Shown here: positions 45,407 to 52,583 of the stretch, in pieces
Position numbering within the stretch: position 1 is the first letter of the stretch
How the letters are laid out: the number at the start of each line of letters is the position of its first letter
Origin: Dethiothermospora halolimnae
Lineage (GTDB): Bacteria > Bacillota > Clostridia > Tissierellales > VENL01
Assembly (NCBI RefSeq): GCF_037577855.1
Contig: NZ_JBAKFX010000012.1
Span: 1-64,000, forward strand
Reading direction: 5' to 3'
DNA length: 64,000 nucleotides
The notes under the pieces: model-generated
The model's database searches: none
What the model saw: the letters and a program-made list of their open reading frames with translations, nothing else
What the model was told of the DNA's origin: nothing
Made by a program: the position numbers and the translations under genes

Positions 45407-45581
45407 ACAAAAAGTAAGAAAAAATGGGAGCTATCCCTCAGGATTTGTGAAAATATAGAATAAGGGAGAAAATCGTTTAGAATTCCACTGTCTGAGCGGA
45501 GCGAGTTTGGAATTCTATTTTCCTCCGTTTCTATATATTTTCCAAATCCGAGGACTGGCGACCATTTTTCTTACTTTTTGT
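45407..45581. repeat. MITE-like element, copy B (inverted)
   Basis: A 175-bp element with inverted ends ACAAAAAGTAAGAAAAA(A)TGG / CCATTTTTCTTACTTTTTGT. Its reverse complement is very similar to copy A across the whole length, e.g. CCAGTCCTCGGATTTGGAAA and AGAATTCCAAACTCGCT(A/C)CGC. It separates the K+ channel and PspA genes. Confidence 0.85.
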
Positions 45582-45617
45582 CTATTTACCCGTAAATATG
45601 AATATCCATAGTTTTTA

Positions 45618-46304
45618 TTACTCTTTATCTTTAGCCATTTTAGCTTTTAATGCAGCTAATTCATCCATTGCTTCACTATTGTCTTCTTTTTCTAAATCTT
45701 CAAATTGTTTTTCTAAGTCGTCTCCTGACATCATTTCATTAAGTTCTTCCTCAGCATCTGCTTCATTTTCTATTCTGTCTACCTTTTCACTCATTCTATC
45801 AAAGGCATCAAATGCACCTTTGTCATTTAAACTTCCCATAGTTTTTTGGATAGACTTCTGAGCCTCTGCCCTTTTTGCTCTAGCAACTAAAATACCTTTT
45901 TTACGTTTAGCCTCTTCTATTTTATTACTTAATTCTCTTAATTTGTTTTTTAGCTTGTCAGTTGCAGCTTTTTGTGATTCCCATTGAGTTCTATATTGAG
46001 CTGCTAATTCTTCATGCTCTTTTTTACGGTTTAATGCAGATAATGCAAGGTTATCATCACCTTTAGATACAGCTAGTTCTGCCTTTTTAGCCCATTTATT
46101 TACTTGTAGTTCCTGTTCCTGTAATGCACCCTTTAATTTCTTTTCATCGGCTATTGCAGATGCAACTTCTTTTTTTGCATTATTATATTGTTCTGTCATA
46201 TCAATAATTAATTGATTAAGCATCTTTTGTGGATCTTCTGCTTTAGAGATCATATCATTTACATTTGATTTTACAACTGTTTTGAACCTGCTAAAAATTC
46301 CCAT
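45618..46304 (-). CDS. pspA: PspA/IM30 family envelope-stress protein
   Basis: 228 aa, predicted almost wholly coiled coil (~25-215), beginning with the amphipathic helix MGIFSRFKTVVKSNVNDMIS. PspA/IM30 proteins form membrane-binding ESCRT-III-like polymers that repair or protect the inner membrane. The C-terminal tail is acidic. RBS AAGGAGG. The YbjN-like gene is directly upstream in the same direction. Confidence 0.93.
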   Translation of the reverse strand: MGIFSRFKTVVKSNVNDMISKAEDPQKMLNQLIIDMTEQYNNAKKEVASAIADEKKLKGALQEQELQVNKWAKKAELAVSKGDDNLALSALNRKKEHEELAAQYRTQWESQKAATDKLKNKLRELSNKIEEAKRKKGILVARAKRAEAQKSIQKTMGSLNDKGAFDAFDRMSEKVDRIENEADAEEELNEMMSGDDLEKQFEDLEKEDNSEAMDELAALKAKMAKDKE

Positions 46305-46336
46305 CTATATTCCTCCTTAATTTAAGTATTATAAAA

Positions 46337-46720
46337 TTATTCACTATATTTTGATAACTGTTTATAGTGATCCATAAGGGCCATTTCTATACTTTCAATA
46401 GTTGCCCTAAATTCATTTATATCTAAATTTTCGCTTTGTAATGTATCAACTATTACAACACTATCTTCTTCTATTGCATAGGCTCCATGAACTAATTCAG
46501 ATGCATTTAATTCAAGTAGTTTTTTATAAAATTCTTCTCTGTTATTCTGTGGTACAGTCATTATTTTAACTCTAAACAATACAATAGGTTCTAGTAATTT
46601 AACCACAATGTTATCTATATGAGCTATATCATCTTCTATTAACCAAGTGCCATCATCAACTTCTTTAAAAACTAAATCCATATCAATCATGTAATTTTCA
46701 ATAGTATCTTTAATGTTCAT
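46337..46720 (-). CDS. YbjN-like protein
   Basis: 127 aa. The pattern GTWLIEDDIAHIDNIVVKLL, VLFRVKIMTVP, FYKKLLELNASELVHGAYAI, DSVVIVDTLQSENLDINEFR resembles the YbjN / CesT-like chaperone fold seen beside PspA genes. It precedes pspA by 32 nt, so the two form an operon. RBS AGGGGG. Likely a partner of PspA. Confidence 0.75.
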   Translation of the reverse strand: MNIKDTIENYMIDMDLVFKEVDDGTWLIEDDIAHIDNIVVKLLEPIVLFRVKIMTVPQNNREEFYKKLLELNASELVHGAYAIEEDSVVIVDTLQSENLDINEFRATIESIEMALMDHYKQLSKYSE

Positions 46721-46884
46721 CCTAATACCCCCTCGTATATATTTAATACTAATCTTAATTATTATTAGTATATACCTTAATAGTTATAATTTCAATGGAA
46801 TTTTATAATAAAGGTGGCTAAATCCCCACCTTCATTGGTGCAGGGTGCAAGGAACAGAGAGCAGGGATTTGTTCCATAAAAACT

Positions 46885-46904
46885 GGACTAGGCATGCCCA
46901 GTCC
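46885..46904. repeat. GGCATGCC palindrome, copy B
   Basis: GGACTAGGCATGCCCAGTCC, near palindromic, follows a GGAACAGAGAGCAGGGATTT-type hairpin (~46854-46875). Related to the copy at 11833. Confidence 0.55.
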
Positions 46905-46930
46905 ATACAATGAATCTATATATTTAATTT

Positions 46931-47884
46931 TTATTGAGTAATTTTATAAAGTTTTTTGATATAATTTACCTCATTTTTTATCCCCTTATATATATCGGTT
47001 TTCTTATCTAATTTTATTATTTCATCTAATTTCTTTACATTGGCATGGGTTATTAATTGCTCTTCTTCCACTGGTTCAATATAGTTTATTTTTGCTTTTT
47101 TATTTAACACCTCTTCTATTATTTTAATTGAATTATTGACAGTTAAAGTTTGTCCTTTTCCTATATTAAGTATTTCTTCCTTTACATCTTGATCTACAAT
47201 CTCTAATATAACTTTACAAATGTCATCAACATATACAAAATCCCTTTTCTGCTCTCCATCGCCGTATACTTTTATTTCTTTATCTAGTAAAATATTTTTT
47301 ATAAAGTGATGAAAGGCCATATCTGGTCTTTGTCTTGGCCCATATACTGTAAAAAGTCTAAGTATATCTATGTCCATATCATATATTTTTCCGTAGTAAT
47401 GACATAGTTTTTCTCCTGCAAGTTTTGTAACCCCATAAAGAGATATAGGTTTCGTGTTCTGTAATTCTGACATTGAAACTTCTCCTCCGTCCCCATATAC
47501 TGTGGATGAGGATGCATATATCAACTTCTTTATTCCTTTGTTTTTAATAGCCTCAAGTAAGCGTTGGGTAGATGTTATATTATATTTTATATATTCATCA
47601 AAATTAATTTCACTACACGTAGTAACTCCCGGAATGTCCGCCAGATGAATTATTGCCTTAATATTTAATCCTTCGATAAGTTTACTTATATCTGGATTTA
47701 GAATATTATTTTCTAAAAAAGTGAAGTCTGGATTCCCCTTACAATATCTCAAATTGAATCTTTTTATTTCTTCTGAATAATTATTATAAAAACAGTCTAC
47801 CCCCAATACTTTATAACCTTTATTTAATAGTGTTTCACATATATTACTACCTAAAAAACCCGCAGCTCCTGTAACTAAAATCAT
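46931..47884 (-). CDS. NAD-dependent nucleotide-sugar epimerase/dehydratase
   Basis: 317 aa extended SDR. TGAAGFLGSNICE gives the NAD site, YASSSTVYGDGG and YGVTKLAGEKL the Ser/Tyr/Lys catalytic residues, and RLFTVYGPRQRPDMAFHHF plus DGEQKRDFVYVDDI are typical of UDP-glucose/glucuronate 4-epimerases. It probably makes a precursor for surface polysaccharide; substrate not assigned. SD overlaps the hairpin at 47886-47941. Confidence 0.88.
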   Translation of the reverse strand: MILVTGAAGFLGSNICETLLNKGYKVLGVDCFYNNYSEEIKRFNLRYCKGNPDFTFLENNILNPDISKLIEGLNIKAIIHLADIPGVTTCSEINFDEYIKYNITSTQRLLEAIKNKGIKKLIYASSSTVYGDGGEVSMSELQNTKPISLYGVTKLAGEKLCHYYGKIYDMDIDILRLFTVYGPRQRPDMAFHHFIKNILLDKEIKVYGDGEQKRDFVYVDDICKVILEIVDQDVKEEILNIGKGQTLTVNNSIKIIEEVLNKKAKINYIEPVEEEQLITHANVKKLDEIIKLDKKTDIYKGIKNEVNYIKKLYKITQ

Positions 47885-47885
47885 A

Positions 47886-47941
47886 AAAATGCCCCCTTTT
47901 AAACATATATATTATTAATATATGTAAAAAGGGGACATTTT
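47886..47941 (-). promoter_or_regulatory. Hairpin over the epimerase ribosome binding site
   Basis: AAAATGCCCCCTTTT and AAAAAGGGGACATTTT pair with an AT-rich 23-nt loop. On the minus strand the 3' arm contains AAAAGGGGGC, the epimerase SD, and CATTTTT next to the ATG. It could act as attenuator between kamA and the epimerase or as a translational lock. Confidence 0.65.
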
Positions 47942-47949
47942 GATTATAT

Positions 47950-49023
47950 TTATTCTGGGATATTAGGAAGTGTTGTATATTCACCCCTATGATTTCTAAG
48001 TTTGTACTCTTTATCGTCTTTATCTATAATGTAATAATCGGGCATAAGGGGTATTTTCCCTACATTTGTTGCTATTACATACATAGGCTGTGCTAACCCT
48101 GTTGTATGTCCCCTTAATCCATCTCTAATAAGTTCTGCTCCCCTTTCTACAGGAGTTCTAAAATGATCAATCCCTGGTGCAGGTTCACAATAAAATAAAT
48201 AATAAGGCCTTATGCGAGTAGCTAAAAGTTTCTGATGTAGCTCTCTAAAGGTTTCTACATCATCATTTATTCCTTTTAATAACACCGCTTGATTTCCTAC
48301 ATTTACTCCACTGGATAAAAGTCTATATACTGCTTTAGAAGTTTCTTCTGTAATTTCTTTTGAATGATTACATTGGGTATTAATCCAAATAGGCACTTCA
48401 TGATAGCCCCCTAACACCTCTAAAAGACCTTCATCTATTCTTTGGGGCAATACTATTGGAGTTCTACTCCCTATTCTTATCATCTCTACATGGGGAATCT
48501 CTCTCAATTTAGTAATTATATATTCTAATTTTTCATTTGGTAATAATAATGGATCTCCCCCTGTAACTAGAACATCCCTCACTTCTTCGTGTTCTTTAAT
48601 CCATTCTAATCCTTCATCTACATCAAATCTTAAATTAATATCATGATTTACAACCACCTCTTTTCTAAAACAATGGCGACAATATATTCCACATTGATCA
48701 AGAACAGTAAAAGCTACCCTATCATGATATTGTCTTGCAATGGTATCTGGTCTTTCTTCCTCATTATCTCTATTCTCTTTCCATATCAAATAATCTTCAA
48801 TACCGTATACATTTTCTTTTTCCTTAAGTGAAGGTACTACTTGTTTCCGGATAGGACAATTTGGATCATCAGTATCCATTAAAGAGGCAAAATAAGGTGT
48901 TGTCCCCCATTTTGTATCAAGTGTTTTAATAGCTTTCCTTTCATCTTCGGTTACATTAATAAACTCCTCAAGCCTCTCTAATGTGTTAACAGCATCTTCC
49001 AATTGTTCTTTCCATGAATCCAT
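47950..49023 (-). CDS. KamA-family radical SAM aminomutase
   Basis: 357 aa. The radical SAM cluster C111-C115-C118 is in LDQCGIYCRHCFRKEV, and the PLP lysine is ~K323 in ATNVGKIPLMPDY. VLVTGGDPLLLPN, QCNHSKEITEE and GLRGHTTGLAQP are typical of lysine/glutamate 2,3-aminomutases. In lysine 2,3-aminomutase two aspartates bind the substrate amino group; here the matching sites read YCEPAPGIDHF (Glu) and VIATNVGK (Ala/Asn), so the substrate is probably not lysine. Glutamate or another amino acid is possible. RBS AAGGAG. Confidence 0.85.
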   Translation of the reverse strand: MDSWKEQLEDAVNTLERLEEFINVTEDERKAIKTLDTKWGTTPYFASLMDTDDPNCPIRKQVVPSLKEKENVYGIEDYLIWKENRDNEEERPDTIARQYHDRVAFTVLDQCGIYCRHCFRKEVVVNHDINLRFDVDEGLEWIKEHEEVRDVLVTGGDPLLLPNEKLEYIITKLREIPHVEMIRIGSRTPIVLPQRIDEGLLEVLGGYHEVPIWINTQCNHSKEITEETSKAVYRLLSSGVNVGNQAVLLKGINDDVETFRELHQKLLATRIRPYYLFYCEPAPGIDHFRTPVERGAELIRDGLRGHTTGLAQPMYVIATNVGKIPLMPDYYIIDKDDKEYKLRNHRGEYTTLPNIPE

Positions 49024-49150
49024 CTAACCTCTCCTTTATTAATTAATATTTAAAAAGACAGAAAATATATATGAATATTATTTTCTGCCTCTTATATTAT
49101 TATTTCTATATAAGGCTTAAAATTCCTTTTTTTCCTTTTATGTCAATTCG

Positions 49151-50329
49151 CTAATCCACTTCGAGCCAACTCTCCCCTGTAAGTTTTATTCCAATTGCCC
49201 CCAATGGTGCAGTTATTATAATAGATAAAACTGCAATTGCAAGTATTAATTCTCCCGCCTGTACTCCTGCAGTTAATGGTACTGCTCCTATGGCTGCTTG
49301 TACTGTAGCCTTTGGAATATATGATATTACACAAAATATTCTTTCTTTCCAGTTTAGATTTGTGCCTGCTACTGAAATTAAAACCCCTATTGTTCTAGCT
49401 ATTAAACCCACTGCAATAATAAGTAATCCAAGGGCACCTGAATCTATTGCAACATAAATATTTACCTGAGCCCCCACTAAAACAAAAAGTATAATTTCTG
49501 CAAGAACCCATATTTTATTAAATTTACTAGATAATTTAGTAGCTACATTTTCATTTTTCTCTAATAAAACAAAGCCAATGGTCATTACTCCAAGTAAACT
49601 GGCCATTGGTACTATATCTTTCAAATAATCTTCCAAGCTTGTGAAAAGAATAGCTACTCCCATTAAGATAAGTACTTTTTTCGTGTCAACCATATTAAAG
49701 TTTTTAAAAATCTTTAGGATAATGATTGCAATTATTACCCCTATTAAAATCCCCAGTACTATTGATATTGGTATTCCCAGTAATTTAGTAGTAACATTTA
49801 TATTTCCTCCATATAAACCTAAAAACGTTGTAAATAATGTTATTGCCACAACATCATCTATTGATGCCCCTGCCAAAATCAATGTAGGTATGCCCTTTTT
49901 ATGACCTAATCTTCTATCAATAAAATTAAGCATTTGAGGGACAACAACAGCTGGAGATACTGCTGCTACTATAAATGCCAACATTCCAGCCTCTATTTTA
50001 GATATTTCAAATATGTAACTGGATAAAAATAAAATTGTAAATCCTTCTAATAGCCCTGGTAAAAAACTCATTTTTATTGCAGGAATACCAACTTTTTTGA
50101 GAGTATCTTTTTTAATTCCTAAACCTGCCCTTAATAAAATTATAATTAATGCTATTTTTCTTAAATCTGGAGATATATTTAACATATCCTCACTAATAAT
50201 ATTAAATCCATAAGGTCCAATAGTAATTCCTAATATTAACATACCTAGAAGTCCTGGTAACTTCATTTTTTTAAAGATACTGCTGGCTATAATTCCTAAA
50301 ATAATAATAATTCCTAAACTTAATGCCAT
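49151..50329 (-). CDS. Cation:proton antiporter behind a fluoride riboswitch
   Basis: 392 aa from ATG at 50329, 9 nt after GAGGAG. About 11-12 membrane helices with CPA-superfamily blocks: LLGMLILGITIGPYG, GLLEGFTILFLSS, FIVAAVSPAVVVPQMLNF, ASIDDVVAITLFTTFLGLY and IPKATVQAAIGAVPL. The ASIDDV Asp pair is the likely ion-binding site. The fluoride riboswitch upstream suggests a role in fluoride tolerance, perhaps by maintaining pH or extruding fluoride with cations. Confidence 0.88.
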   Translation of the reverse strand: MALSLGIIIILGIIASSIFKKMKLPGLLGMLILGITIGPYGFNIISEDMLNISPDLRKIALIIILLRAGLGIKKDTLKKVGIPAIKMSFLPGLLEGFTILFLSSYIFEISKIEAGMLAFIVAAVSPAVVVPQMLNFIDRRLGHKKGIPTLILAGASIDDVVAITLFTTFLGLYGGNINVTTKLLGIPISIVLGILIGVIIAIIILKIFKNFNMVDTKKVLILMGVAILFTSLEDYLKDIVPMASLLGVMTIGFVLLEKNENVATKLSSKFNKIWVLAEIILFVLVGAQVNIYVAIDSGALGLLIIAVGLIARTIGVLISVAGTNLNWKERIFCVISYIPKATVQAAIGAVPLTAGVQAGELILAIAVLSIIITAPLGAIGIKLTGESWLEVD

Positions 50330-50505
50330 GATTATCACTCCTCTTTTTTTAGTTAATAGTTAACAGTTAATAGTTAATAGTCGGGGGTGTTTTTTAGTTT
50401 TGGTTGTGTTTATTAGTGTTTGGCTTACTAGGGATTTTATGTCGGTTTGTTTTTTCAAACCATAGATCTTTAAATTTAATTTCCTATTCAATATAAACCT
50501 CAATT

Positions 50506-50553
50506 GTAGGGTCTCAATATATTGAGACCCTTAGGTCTTGCTATGCAAGACCT
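50506..50553. repeat. Double-hairpin repeat, copy B
   Basis: GTAGGGTCTCAATATATTGA, then GACCC and a second hairpin AGGTCTTGCTATGCAAGACCT. Arm changes relative to copy A at 11574 are compensatory (GATTC/GAATC against GGTCTC/GAGACC). Confidence 0.75.
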
Positions 50554-50562
50554 AACTTACCA

Positions 50563-50617
50563 AAAACAAAAAACTCCTATTCGATATATAATATAGCTTA
50601 TATCTCAAATAGGAGTC
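50563..50617 (-). terminator. Fluoride-riboswitch terminator
   Basis: On the minus strand GACTCCTATTTG and CGAATAGGAGTT pair around an AT-rich loop, followed by TTTTTTG. The 5' arm GACTCCTA is shared with the conserved 3' end of the aptamer, so the two structures exclude each other. Confidence 0.88.
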
Positions 50618-50662
50618 ATCAATTGCCTTTGCAATATTTAATGGCGAACTCCATCGCCTTTT
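50609..50662 (-). promoter_or_regulatory. Fluoride (crcB) riboswitch
   Basis: The minus-strand core GGCGATGGAGTTCGCC, then TTAAATATTGCAAAGGCAAT and TGATGACTCCTA matches the crcB-motif consensus (GGCGATGG-GTTCGCC ... AATGACTCCTA). Binding of fluoride should prevent the terminator. It is followed by a 240-nt leader to the antiporter gene. Confidence 0.9.
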
Positions 50663-50687
50663 TAATTTTTTAATAAAATCTTTATTT

Positions 50688-50693
50688 ATTATA
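50688..50693 (-). promoter_or_regulatory. -10 element for the fluoride-controlled transcript
   Basis: TATAAT on the minus strand, ~25 nt before the aptamer. The -35 region is AT-rich and weak. Confidence 0.5.
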
Positions 50694-50778
50694 TCATATT
50701 TTTTAGATTTTGTATTAATTTTTTTATACCGGAGGATGAATTCGAAGCTACTAAAATTAATGTATAAAAAGTTATATG

Positions 50779-52248
50779 CTACATAAAGAATATATGCATA
50801 AACAGTGCTGCAAAGGGCATTGCAATAAATGTTCTCTGGAAAAATATAATAATCAATTCCCTAAACTTAAGGGGTATTCCCGTAGTCATTATAACAACCA
50901 CTGTTTCTGCTAAAAATATTATTTGAACCATAGATACCGCTGATACAAAATATCTAGCTCCTTCATGTAATAAATCCACTTGTTCTGATATAACTAATAC
51001 TGGTAAAAACATCTCTGTTATACCTGCTGGTATAGCTGGTGCTATGGCAGCTGCGTCTGGAACTCCTAATAACTTTACAAACGGTAAAAAGATTAGACCT
51101 AGCATATCGAAAAATGGAGTATATTGGGCCAAAATCATACCTATTATACCTATTGAACATAATAAAGTTATTACCTTAGGTACCACAACTATTCCACCAA
51201 GTAAACTATCCTTTATCTTATAAAGAATATTTCCCGATGTATAAGCTCTTTTTACTGCTCTATCTACACCTCTTTTAAGTATTCTTGGATTAAGTTCTAA
51301 TTTAGCTTCTTTTTTAATTTCTCCTTTTGTTTGAGTCTTGCCATTATAATATAAATCCCTTTTTCTTGAAATAGGTGGAATTCTTGATACTATTATGGCT
51401 ATAATAAATGCTAATGCAAAGGAAGAAAAATATACTTTTAAAAAATGTTCCTTTAATCCTGCAGTACTTATTACTAATACCGCGTATCCAACACTTACAG
51501 CACTAAAACATGTTGAAACTATACTGGATTCTTTTTCTGTATAAGCACTTGATTTATACATTCTGCTTGTTATTATTACCGCCATTGATGATGACCCAAC
51601 AAATGATGCTACCGCATCAACTGCACTTTTTCCTGGAGTCTTAAAAAGGGGTCTCATAAGGGGTTCTAATATAACTCCAAAGAAGTCTATACAACCATAC
51701 TCGGTTAAAAATGGAATAAAGAACGCTCCCACCGGTATGATCCATGCAACGCCAACAACTATGGGAGGTATAACCATTCCTCCTGTTTTAGCCCCTATTA
51801 TTATTTCTGGCATTGGTAGCCCTAGGGTTGCATTAAGGGAATACATAACTGCAAAAATACCACCTAATAAATATAAAACAGGATGTATTATTGAGTCTCC
51901 TGAATAATATTCATGCAACTTACTACCTTCTTTAGCTTTAAATTTACCATAAAAACTTAATATACCATTACCGGCAACTACTAGTGTTACTAACCAAAGT
52001 CCAAAATTACCTAAAATTTTGATAATACCGTTGTAGATAACACCAAATAAAATTTGACCTGACTCTCCATTGATAGTAAAAGGAATAAAGAAAACTAAAA
52101 TAGCTATTGCTGTAAATAAAACCGATAATGTTAATCCCCTCATATAATCAGTTTTATTAAGCTTAATGGAATCCATGACCTTTGAGTCATTTAAATCAAG
52201 TTCTTCTACATTAATATCTTTTTGTGTACTTAGATTAATAGCTTCCAT
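50779..52248 (-). CDS. YjiH family nucleoside-recognition (Gate) membrane protein
   Basis: 489 aa with about 10 membrane helices. YjiH/Gate-domain blocks: PIIVVGVAW..AFFIPFLTEYGCIDFFG, SAVDAVASFVGSSSMAVIIT, GILxx.. and PDAAAIAPAIPAGITEMFLP. The family is thought to transport a small solute; the substrate is unknown. A sigma-54 promoter lies 40-58 nt before the start. The two-component genes are upstream in the same direction, so the gene is probably their target. RBS AAGGAGG. Confidence 0.87.
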   Translation of the reverse strand: MEAINLSTQKDINVEELDLNDSKVMDSIKLNKTDYMRGLTLSVLFTAIAILVFFIPFTINGESGQILFGVIYNGIIKILGNFGLWLVTLVVAGNGILSFYGKFKAKEGSKLHEYYSGDSIIHPVLYLLGGIFAVMYSLNATLGLPMPEIIIGAKTGGMVIPPIVVGVAWIIPVGAFFIPFLTEYGCIDFFGVILEPLMRPLFKTPGKSAVDAVASFVGSSSMAVIITSRMYKSSAYTEKESSIVSTCFSAVSVGYAVLVISTAGLKEHFLKVYFSSFALAFIIAIIVSRIPPISRKRDLYYNGKTQTKGEIKKEAKLELNPRILKRGVDRAVKRAYTSGNILYKIKDSLLGGIVVVPKVITLLCSIGIIGMILAQYTPFFDMLGLIFLPFVKLLGVPDAAAIAPAIPAGITEMFLPVLVISEQVDLLHEGARYFVSAVSMVQIIFLAETVVVIMTTGIPLKFRELIIIFFQRTFIAMPFAALFMHIFFM

Positions 52249-52288
52249 TTTTATGCCTCCTTCTTTTTATTTTGTTTGATTATTTATA

Positions 52289-52306
52289 CTGCAAAGGCCA
52301 TGCCAA
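52289..52306 (-). promoter_or_regulatory. Sigma-54 promoter of yjiH
   Basis: On the minus strand TTGGCATGGCCTTTGCAG gives GG (-24, 52303-52304) and GC (-12, 52291-52292) separated by 10 nt, the strict sigma-54 spacing. No other sigma-54-like promoter was noticed near the operon. Confidence 0.85.
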
Positions 52307-52398
52307 AAGTCTTTGATTTTTGAAATTTCTATGATTTCGTAAATATAAGCATCCCTTTTATCAACTATTATCGAATCTCCTTTGTCCATTTTTCTGTT

Positions 52399-52423
52399 GT
52401 TGAGGGATTCGTAATCCCCTAAG
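52399..52423. repeat. Dispersed palindrome, copy 4
   Basis: GTTGAGGGATTCGTAATCCC then CTAAG. It lies 14 nt from copy 5, upstream of yjiH. Confidence 0.7.
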
Positions 52424-52436
52424 TCCACTTCCCGTT

Positions 52437-52461
52437 GTTGGGGGATTCGTAATCCCCCAAC
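52437..52461. repeat. Dispersed palindrome, copy 5
   Basis: GTTGGGGGATTCGTAATCCC then CCAAC. The most regular member of the family, with 11-nt arms. Confidence 0.8.
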
Positions 52462-52537
52462 TTACTATCTTTCTCAAATAGAAAAATACTACCCCTATTA
52501 AGCAAAAGTCCAATATACCCTTCCCCATAATAAAAAA

Positions 52538-52583
52538 TAGTCTGCAAAATTTGCACACTTGCAAATTTTGCAGACTATTTTTT
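52538..52583. terminator. Terminator with two 13-nt dyads, possible upstream activating site
   Basis: GTCTGCAAAATTTGCA and TGCAAATTTTGCAGAC form a long stem with T-runs on both sides, overlapping the response-regulator stop codon. The arms are themselves dyads (TGCAAAATTTGCA at 52543-52555 and TGCAAATTTTGCA at 52560-52572; centres 17 nt apart). They lie ~240 nt upstream of the sigma-54 promoter, so they may be binding sites for the adjacent activator as well. Confidence 0.65.

Larger units (their letters stand above)
50339..50778. other. Intergenic region upstream of the antiporter (440 bp)
   Basis: Holds a short AGTTAATAGTTAACAGTTAA direct-repeat run (~50351-50380), a double-hairpin repeat (50506-50553), the riboswitch terminator (50563-50617) and the fluoride aptamer (50609-50662). 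A TATAAT-like -10 is at 50688-50693. No CDS seen. Confidence 0.7.

Noticed and set aside
35790..45581. Composite transposon or integrated element
   Set aside because: The DNA between the two MITE copies holds housekeeping genes in normal order and no transposase or integrase.
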